Assembly (NCBI GenBank): GCA_022592435.1
Contig: JABYQS010000615.1
Span: 1 to 17,033, forward strand
Length of the DNA: 17,033 nt
Source of the DNA: Cerioporus squamosus
Lineage: Eukaryota > Basidiomycota > Agaricomycetes > Polyporales > Polyporaceae
Reading direction: 5' to 3'
The translations under genes were made by a program, and so were the position numbers. Under the pieces are notes generated by a model. It made no database searches. It was not told where the DNA came from and saw only the letters and a program-made list of their open reading frames with translations. Positions 9,776 to 16,122 of this stretch are shown here, piece by piece; position 1 is the stretch's first letter, and each line of letters opens with the position of its first letter.

Positions 9776-10078
9776 ATGGATAGTACTTCGAAATATGAAG
9801 GAGAGAGGAGAATTCACGACTGATAGGTCGTATGAGAGGGTATGTCCTTCGTAGCTTGCACGGTGGTGGTACAGGAAGGAAGTGACGGCGGCGGCTGTGG
9901 TCCCGCTGATCTTCGGCTACATATCCGATTATGGAACTCTTGGCGCCCAACCCCTTCCGCTGCGGCTACGAGGTCAGCAGTTCGCACTCAGGTCTTGAAC
10001 TTTTGTGAGGTAAGATGCATGGAGGTATGTGACATGCCGAGATTACCATACTACGCCCCTCACAAGCAGTCAACAGTG
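9776..10078. other. intergenic region, F-box gene promoter
   Basis: About 300 bp between the F-box start codon and the BTB3 stop codon. I see no gene and no clear promoter element. Confidence 0.5.
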
Positions 10079-11298
10079 TCACTGGTCTGCGGCCGCCGTC
10101 ACTCCATCTTCATCATCTGCCAGTAGCCAGGTGTCAGAAATTGAAGCGATACATGGGAGTTCCAGGAAGGCTTACCGGCAGCATCGTCCTTTGACTTTAC
10201 GGCCTCCTCCCAACCGGGAACTGCGACACCCAGCAACTCCGGCATCTGGTCCCACAGCCGCTTGCGTTCCACATTATCCCACTCCTCGACGTGCTTGTGG
10301 CATTTCAGACAGTGATACATCACATCCTTCTCAAACAGAGAAGATGCTCTTGCGAGGGGATCCGTGACCCGCACCACCTGTTCTGTCAATTTGACAACAC
10401 GCTCGCTCGCCGCGCTCGAGTAATAATCATACTCCCGCGAGCCTCGACATGCCGGGCCGATACGCGCACAAAGACGTATGCGCGCACCTGTCACGGCAGA
10501 AGAGATACGACTTCCGGCAGCAACGCAGAAGTGCCTGGTCATCCGTGGAGAGCGTCTCCCTCCCGCCATCTTCCCGTTCGAAACCATGGACAAGCCCGCC
10601 GCCGAGCATCATGCACCCTAGAAGTGCAGTAGGGAGCATGGTGAGCTCGCCGGTAAAACGGGCCAAGTTGACGACCCCCACGACCTCCTCGTCCTTCCAA
10701 CCCATCGGAACTCATGCATGGAGCTCATCCCACTGGTCGAAGTCGGTGGTGTAGTGGATTTTGAGGAAGTCGACAGCACGTTTGTACAACCTCGTCATCT
10801 GGTACTTGTCGCCTGCGGCCTAGGTGTATGAGGGCCCAGATAGCGTTGAACGAAGGGTTTTCAGATGCGATGAAACTGTATAGCAGTGAGTCGGTGGCGC
10901 TACGGAAGGTCGAACGTGTGGCGAACATACCTATCGTCCGTAACCGGCATGCAAGCACGGAGGACGTGACGGAGAGCATCCGGGGAGTCATCGAGGCGTA
11001 TGACGGGAATGGTAGAGGACACCTGAGCCTCTGAGCCAATCTCTGGTTGCGGGAGGGAGAACATGTCTCTGAAGACTTCGGACTGACCCATCAAGAGGCC
11101 TTTGTAGACGCGGAACTCCACGTCTCTGACGATAAGAGTGATGGTTCCGTCTTCAAACCAAAACTCTTCATCCTTTTTGAAAGAAAGCATGCCGGACGAG
11201 CTATTGGGTGCGTCGCCATCGAGCTTCTCGCGCTTGGTGGGTGGATCGTGCAACGCCTCCTTTGAGTCGTCGTGAGGGCGTTTTGTCCCCGAAGACAT
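10079..11298 (-). pseudogene. BTB3: BTB-domain protein, interrupted
   Basis: Exons on the minus strand: 10931-11298, 10176-10875 and 10079-10116, with introns of 55 and 59 nt. The start MSSGTKRPHDD is followed by TKREKLD, the BTB core EFWFEDGTITLIVRDVEF (residue 45 on), VFRDMFSLPQP and ALRHVLRACMP. Exon 2 has KYQMTRLYKRAVDFLKIHY, VVGVVNLARFTGELTMLP, LVHGFEREDGGRETLS, AAGSRISSAVTGARIRL, then CLKCHKHVEEW and LWDQMPELLGVAVPGWEE. A short third exon ends acidic. Three lesions are visible in exon 2. About 7 extra bases lie after IHLG (near 10814-10822). A TGA (about 10716-10718) replaces the Trp of the family's ELHAW. One extra base lies near 10533. Exon 2 is 700 nt; removing 8 gives exactly the length the flanking intron phases need. 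It is divergent from BTB4 across a shared 480-bp promoter. Confidence 0.8.
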
Positions 11299-11437
11299 AG
11301 TACTTAGGTAGAGATTAATGGAGGATAGAGAAGCAAGCAACGTGGCAAAGAACCAGGAAAACGAGTGCGAGTACACGAGTCCGCAGACAGTCACTAGTGA
11401 GCACTCAGGACTCGAGAGCAGGGATGAATCGATGATA

Positions 11438-11477
11438 GCCGTCGCCGCCGTCGCCGCTGTCGTCTGTCGTCGTCGTC
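11438..11477 (+). repeat. imperfect (GTC/GCC)n microsatellite
   Basis: A run of GCCGTCGCC- and GTCGTC-type trinucleotides about 140-180 bp before the BTB3 start codon. It occupies a place comparable to the CCA repeat before BTB2. Confidence 0.7.
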
Positions 11478-11521
11478 CGGTGGTCGTGGCTCGGGGACGC
11501 GTCGTGTCACGGGTTACAGAT

Positions 11522-11535
11522 GTGACGTCACGCGT
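11522..11535 (-). promoter_or_regulatory. composite ACGCGT/TGACGTCA element, BTB3 promoter
   Basis: On the minus strand this reads ACGCGTGACGTCAC, identical over 14 bp and in the same orientation to the element before BTB2. It lies about 224 bp before the BTB3 ATG. It also lies about 245 bp upstream of BTB4 and, being largely palindromic, could serve both genes. Confidence 0.55.
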
Positions 11536-12713
11536 CAGTCGGACACTGGGCCTTTGCAGGCTTCAACACTTCATCCTCTTCCGCGACCTCGACGAGCTTA
11601 CAACAATGACGAGGTCAGTTATTCCAGTCAGTATATGAGCATACATACTCGTTGGCATATGCCGCTATTTAGCACTAACCAGCTGGCCAGCAGGCTGTAC
11701 CGGAATAGCCGGATCCCTCGACACAAGTTAGCCTATGTTCTAGAGGCAGTCAGACCTCCCACCGTCGGCACTCGACGTCATGGAGACGGCGAAGAGAAAC
11801 CACACGGAGCTGAGTGCGGACACAAGAGAAATCCTCGAATCGCACGAAGATGGAGCAGTCTGCAAGCAGCAGTGGCACAAAGGACAGTGAATTCTGGTTC
11901 CCGTTCGACGACGGCACTGTGATCTTAGTGACGCAGGACGTCCAGTTCAACAATACAAGGGCTGCCTGGCAGAGCACTCCCCTGTCTTTGAAGACATGTT
12001 CTCCATTCCTCAGCCCGCGCAAGACCAATCCGACGCTGATGGCCTATGTCCTATCGTCTTCGTGACAGATTCGCCTCACGACCTCCGACATGTGCTCCGC
12101 AAGTATATGCCTAAACGAGGGACAGAGTACGTCAGATACTTAAAGGTTGTAGAAGACCGAGCTCACATTCTGGGTTCCCTCCAGTTTCTACGCCACAAGG
12201 CCACCCACGTTATTCTCCGTCTCGGCCTGCAGCCGACTGGGCCACAAATATCAGATGAGCGATCTCTACGAGCAGTCCGTCCAGTACCTGAAGGATTTCT
12301 ACACGAACGATTTCGCGCGCTGGGACGCCCACACCATATACAGTCCTCCGGGTTCGTAAGACATCACGCGATAAGTGTCGTGAATCTTGCCCGATTCACG
12401 GAGGAGTGGTCCATCCTCCCAACGGCGCTCTACGTATGCAGCTGTCTGCAAGGCGCCATTGTCAACGGCTTCGATCGCGAAGATGGCTCGAAAGAGACAC
12501 TCACGATGAGCGACCTCGCGCTTTGTTTCCGTGCAAAGGACCGCATAGCTGAGGCCGTCATCGGCGCCCGTCTGCGCACCTTTGCCGTTGCTCCTGCCCC
12601 ACAGTGCAGGTCAGTCGCTGGATGCAGGGCGGCTCTGGTCACTGCAACGGGTCGCGTAGAAGAGAAGCTCGGGAGGCTGCTCGCAGCCGACATCATCCTC
12701 CCGACCAGTACCG

Positions 12714-13051
12714 TTATCAGCTTTGGGCAGCTTGCATCAGTAGGATGGGAAATCCCTGACGATCTTAGCACCTTAGCGAGTCTTACCCTCCCATGTCACG
12801 CTCGTGCTTGATGGTTTCAAGTCGGCTTCGGCTGAAACTTTGTAAGCATGCTCTCTTGGTCCAAGGCTACCGTCCTATGAAGTTTTGGTGATGGTAAGAG
12901 CTGCAGATTTGGTGAACGAAGACTTGCGCGTGGAGGCAGGAATCCGCGGCATCTGTCATGGCTGTGCTTGTGGGCGTCTCGAGGCCTCTTACTGTCCTTA
13001 ACCATCTTAATTGCGCATTTAAGGACAGTTAAGGAAAATCCCAAAGTACCG
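12714..13051 (+). mobile_element. 338-bp insertion in BTB4 with 7-bp direct repeats
   Basis: AGTACCG occurs at 12707-12713 and again at 13045-13051, exactly where BTB-family similarity breaks off and resumes. Removing one repeat plus the intervening DNA joins the codons for DQ to YRCNLCQTC, matching the relatives' KDVMYHCLKC. The inserted DNA has no coding sequence I recognise and no clear terminal inverted repeats, so its class is unknown. Confidence 0.5.
12991..13029 (+). repeat. perfect 11-bp inverted repeat in the insertion
   Basis: ACTGTCCTTAA (12991-13001) and TTAAGGACAGT (13019-13029) form a perfect stem with a 17-nt loop, near the right end of the 338-bp insertion. Confidence 0.75.
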
Positions 13052-13222
13052 ATGTAATTTGTGCCAGACCTGCATGGTCATGGTCCCAGAGCGGGATTCG
13101 GCCAAACAGAGGAAGATTTGGAGCCGCCTCCCAAAGATGATGGGCGTGACAGTCCCAGGATGGGGCTGTCACAAAATGCGACCTATCTAGCACTTATCTG
13201 GTGGATAATGGACCTATCATTG

Positions 13223-13272
13223 GTTATTAGGAGTTATTAGGAGTTATCAGTAGCTTATCAGCGAGTTATCGC
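13223..13272 (+). repeat. 10-11 bp phased TTAT repeats
   Basis: TTATT or TTATC recurs at 13224, 13234, 13244, 13255 and 13266, beginning with two exact copies of GTTATTAGGA. The spacing is about one helical turn. Confidence 0.7.
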
Positions 13273-13351
13273 TATTTTAATCATTTATTATCTTATTCTG
13301 GGATATTCTTTCTCATAGCTTAGTTCCATGGAACATTCTTTTTCCAGATCT

Positions 13352-13436
13352 TTCCAGAACTTGTCTAGATCTCTGTTCTGGACTGTTCTATGTCCAGAAC
13401 AGTCCAGGGCCTGCCTAGATGATAGAATGTTCTAGA
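13352..13436 (+). promoter_or_regulatory. heat-shock-element-like triplets in the LTR
   Basis: TTCCAGAA (13352-13359), TTC-GAC-TTC spaced at 5 nt (13376-13388) and GAATGTTCTAGA (13425-13436) resemble the alternating nGAAn/nTTCn pattern bound by heat-shock factor. The call rests on motif only. Confidence 0.3.
13378..13407 (+). repeat. perfect 12-bp hairpin in the LTR
   Basis: CTGGACTGTTCT (13378-13389) and AGAACAGTCCAG (13396-13407) are exact reverse complements around a 6-nt loop. A smaller one, CCCAGTCCC/GGGACTGGG, lies at 13574-13594. Confidence 0.85.
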
Positions 13437-13601
13437 TATATGCCTAGTAATGTAGTGTACGCTATTGGTCCACTGTCTGCTGCTGAGTAATGGGCTTTGC
13501 TCAGCAGCATGACTCACTATTACTCATCCTTACTCAGCTAGTCATGTGATAGCTTAGAGTACCAGGGGTCTTCCCCAGTCCCAGGGGGACTGGGCTGCAT
13601 G

Positions 13602-13854
13602 TATACTGTACTTTCCAAAACAACCCGGGAGGGGTGTGACGCGTGACAGGGGTGGACAAACTCTGGGACAACGGGAGCGCCCGAGAATTTGTGTGACAAG
13701 TACCAGATTTGGAAGGCGGGCGCCGGAGGCACCCGCCAAAACCGGGCGCTTCCCCCGTCAGTGGCTTTGTGACGTGTGACAAAGGCCAAATTCCGGACCG
13801 GGAGACCCCTGTGTGACGCATGACACCCCGGGTTGTTTTGTAAAGTACAGTATA
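13602..13854 (+). mobile_element. 253-bp TIR element (MITE-like) nested in the LTR
   Basis: The ends TATACTGTACTTTCCAAAAC...CCCGGG (13602-13629) and its reverse complement (13827-13854) match at 27 of 28 bases. Weaker symmetry extends about 20 bp further inward through TGTGACGCGTGACA-like motifs. The outermost TA could be a TA target duplication, as with Tc1/mariner-derived MITEs. It has no coding capacity. It may instead be an integral part of this LTR family. Confidence 0.5.
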
Positions 13855-13856
13855 AA
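13851..13856 (+). promoter_or_regulatory. TATA box of the LTR
   Basis: TATAAA overlaps the right tip of the inverted-repeat element and is the best core-promoter candidate upstream of gag. Confidence 0.4.
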
Positions 13857-14101
13857 CCACCAGCCTGAGGCCTGCATCCTCAGACTTATCCACTTATTGT
13901 CTTAGCTCATCTAACTCTTCACCTCACTCATCAAGTCCCCACCTTACTACCCTAATCAGTGAGTATTCAGTTTGGGCTTACTGTTATATTTGGATAAGTC
14001 TGCTTCTTTTGCACTGGGCTTGTCAAAGCCCCTTGCACTTACCTTCTCTAGTTGGGTATTGTTGTGCCTTTGCCTTTGGGCTTATAGCCTTAGGCTCTTT
14101 G

Positions 14102-14197
14102 GGTTCTGGGGGTTCTAGTGCTGTTGTTGGCAAGCTTCAGTACTTATTGGGATCTGGGGGCTATAGTGCTGTTGCTGACAAGCTTCAGTCACTTTTG
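14102..14197 (+). repeat. 48-bp tandem duplication in the leader
   Basis: Two adjacent copies of about 48 bp start GGTTCTGGGGG (14102) and GGATCTGGGGG (14150). In the upstream open frame 14009-14290 they encode GSGGSSAVVGKLQYLL and GSGGYSAVADKLQSLL. I do not treat that frame as a proven gene. Confidence 0.75.
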
Positions 14198-14548
14198 TTG
14201 AGAGACACCTTGTTATATGGCTTGCTGTATGACCTTTGGTTGTATAGCTGGTTGTGTGACTTGGTTGTTGATCTTCTAGCCGGACCCTAGGCGTAAGGGG
14301 ATCTGTTAACCTTCGGGTAACAGGCTGGAACGGATGATGATCATCTCCCATGAGAGTCTTTGACTTGTCGATGGGTAACCAGTCTGGACAGATTGGAGAA
14401 GGGTGTAACACCCTCTCAAACCCACTTGCAGCACGGCCGGGACCCGTGACTGAGATTCAAGGCACAACGTCCCACTTCTGAAGTTTTTTCCTACCTTTTG
14501 TCCTGACAAGGACCAGCTGACAAGCTGCTTACATTCTCTCTGTTAGCC

Positions 14549-15469
14549 ATGCCCAAAATCTCTTGTCTACAAGGTCCAGCACACAAGTATATGGCATCAT
14601 ACTATGACCGCGTAGGCAGAGGCCTCGACCTCGGCACTTGGGAAGCATTCATGGATGAGCTTGCCCAGATCAATGGGCAGAGAGATGACAAAGAGGGAGC
14701 AAAGAAGGAGATCACGGCCTTATTCAGCAATAAGGAGTTGGCTGCAAAAGACTTTATCAAGTATGCGGAGCGCTTCCGTACACTTGGACGCCTTTCTGGC
14801 TATAATGATGAGCTTCTCATCGACAAGCTACGCGAGGTGGTCAGCCATGATATGCGGATTGCCCTCGTTGGCAAGGGAGGCAGCAATGTCCCCAAGAAGT
14901 GGACCGAGTTTCTTGACATGTTACTCGACTTCTACAGAGAGCTCAACCCGGAAAAGACACGCGGTACAGTCTTTAGTAAGAGCAGCTCAGACAACAGCGG
15001 TCATACCCCAATGGACATTGATTCGGCTGAGAAGTCGAAGGTCAAGGGCAAGAAAGGGAAGCAGGCCAACTCCGCGACAACAGACAAGAAGCAGAGGTTC
15101 TGTCACATCTGCAAGAAGAACTCGCACAACACGGAGGACTGCTACCGGCTGGCTGAAAATGCCGATAAGAAGCCGAAGCCCCAGACCCAGTCCAAGGGTA
15201 ATAATCAGCAGGCAGGAGGCAATGGCATGACACCATCGAAGAACTTCAATACAAAGAAGACACGTGTTGTTGAAGTTGAAGTTACGGATGATGAGGACGA
15301 CTCCCCCAAGCCTTCGGCATCCATCTCCACTGCGAGAATAGAGCAGGAGGATGTTGACGACAAGTCGACCTTGACTGAGGAAGATGAACCTCAGCCTCGT
15401 TCTGGCCGGTCCGGAAGAGGCAAGGCCCAGACCTCTAAAAGCTCGGATTTTCTCATACACCATATGTGA
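14549..15469 (+). CDS. gag: retrotransposon Gag (N-terminally short)
   Basis: This is one open frame of 306 residues from an ATG at 14549. Residues about 5-120 (HKYMASYYDRV, LGTWEAFMDEL, KDFIKYAERFRTLGRL, DELLIDKLREVV) match the C-terminal half of a Ty3-type capsid domain. A CCHC zinc knuckle of the form CX2CX4HX4C, CHICKKNSHNTEDC, follows at about residues 190-203. A basic then acidic, low-complexity tail follows. Gag packages the element RNA in virus-like particles. Relatives usually have about 100 more residues before the LxxMxxGxAxxWA segment. Here only its end (ISCLQGPAHKYMASYY) remains, with no open frame upstream, so the N terminus is probably deleted or mis-framed. Protease continues in the -1 frame. 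Confidence 0.85.
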   Translation: MPKISCLQGPAHKYMASYYDRVGRGLDLGTWEAFMDELAQINGQRDDKEGAKKEITALFSNKELAAKDFIKYAERFRTLGRLSGYNDELLIDKLREVVSHDMRIALVGKGGSNVPKKWTEFLDMLLDFYRELNPEKTRGTVFSKSSSDNSGHTPMDIDSAEKSKVKGKKGKQANSATTDKKQRFCHICKKNSHNTEDCYRLAENADKKPKPQTQSKGNNQQAGGNGMTPSKNFNTKKTRVVEVEVTDDEDDSPKPSASISTARIEQEDVDDKSTLTEEDEPQPRSGRSGRGKAQTSKSSDFLIHHM

Positions 15470-15594
15470 CAACCTGCGAACATGTGGCAGAGAGTAGTGA
15501 ACCCAGCGTCAGAATGAACACTTGTAGTGTTAGCATTAGTAGCACGGACAATCCTGTAGTATCATCGTCTTCTCGCAACGGGAATTAATTCAAA

Positions 15595-16122
15595 TTGCCC
15601 GTCACTCTTTGGGTTTACGGAAGAAAAGTGCAGGTCGAAGCTCTGGTAGACTCAGGCGCCACGACATCTTTCATCAACAAATCAGTTGTCGAAAAATATC
15701 ACCTGGGAGATCATAAGCTGGCAACCCCGTATGACGTATATAACGCTGACGGGACCTCCAATAAGGGTGGACAGATTACTCATGCTGTCCGTTCCTACGT
15801 CGAGATTGGATCTCACAAGTCGACTCACCAGCTGCTTGTAGCAGACTTGGGAAATAAAGACATGATCCTTGGGTACACCTACTTACGCAGGCACAACCCT
15901 GAGATTGACTGGGAACGAGGGGAATGGAGGTTTACCAGGTGTCCGGAGAGCTGTGCCCCAAGAGCTCGTAAAAAAGGCAATGTGGCTGAAGAAGAAGCCG
16001 ACGAGCTTCAGCTACCAAGGGAGGATCCCTTGATCACTCCGCTGGACAATTTAGGAGAGGAGTGCATCAAAATCCACATGTCAACTGGATTTCATTGGAA
16101 CATCCAGAGGACCACAAAGTAG
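15595..16122 (+). CDS. pol: retropepsin (Pol N terminus)
   Basis: The open frame has the aspartic-protease signature VEALVDSGATTSFINKSVV and, about 75 residues on, DMILGYTYLRRHNPEIDW, the usual second half of fungal Ty3 proteases (ILG.PWL...NP.IDW). The enzyme cleaves Gag-Pol and works as a dimer through the DSGA Asp. No ATG is in place: the same frame is open back to 15439, overlapping the end of gag, but a TAA at 15586-15588 interrupts it. The natural product would be a Gag-Pol fusion by -1 frameshift. Downstream the frame breaks within 16062-16122, before the linker to reverse transcriptase. Confidence 0.75.
   Translation: MPVTLWVYGRKVQVEALVDSGATTSFINKSVVEKYHLGDHKLATPYDVYNADGTSNKGGQITHAVRSYVEIGSHKSTHQLLVADLGNKDMILGYTYLRRHNPEIDWERGEWRFTRCPESCAPRARKKGNVAEEEADELQLPREDPLITPLDNLGEECIKIHMSTGFHWNIQRTTK

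Larger units (their letters stand above)
11299..11779. promoter_or_regulatory. shared promoter region of divergent BTB3 and BTB4
   Basis: This 480-bp region separates the two divergent start codons. It holds the composite element at 11522-11535, a second ACGCGT at 11497-11502, and a GTC/GCC-rich microsatellite at about 11438-11477. No gene is supported in it. Confidence 0.5.
11780..13166 (+). pseudogene. BTB4: BTB-domain protein, disrupted by two insertions
   Basis: Family blocks run in order: METAKRNHTELSADTREILE from the ATG at 11780 (a second ATG at 11850 is in another frame), EFWFPFDDGTVILVTQDVQF, then one frame over YKGCLAEHSPVFEDMFSIPQ and DLRHVLRKYMP. The intron is 12127-12184 (GTACGT..CAG, phase 2). 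Exon 2 has RLGHKYQMSDLYEQSVQYL, then another frame with AISVVNLARFTEEWSILP and DGSKETLTMSDLALCFRAK. The C-terminal module, LCQTCMVMV and IWSRLPKMMGVTVPGWG, lies at 13059-13165, cut off from the rest by a 338-bp insertion. An LTR retrotransposon begins directly after VPGWG. At least three frame breaks (before EFW, before YKG and near 12345-12352) plus the two insertions mean it is not functional as read. An extra Pro-Phe sits within the FW..DDGT core. Confidence 0.8.
13167..14548 (+). repeat. 5' LTR and leader (LTR end not fixed)
   Basis: The left edge is set by the end of BTB4 homology and the TG of TGTCAC. The right edge is unclear: CA ends are possible at 14321-14322 (followed by GGC and TGGAACGG, a possible primer-binding site) and at 14409-14410. 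Only the 3' LTR, outside this window, could settle it. The region holds phased TTATC repeats, hairpins, heat-shock-element-like triplets, a nested inverted-repeat element and a TATA box. Confidence 0.55.

Noticed and set aside
12430..12771. A 113-residue minus-strand open frame
   Set aside because: It is antisense to BTB4 exon 2 and has no independent support.
13534..13893. Three overlapping minus-strand open frames
   Set aside because: They fall in the inverted-repeat element of the LTR and have no protein resemblance.
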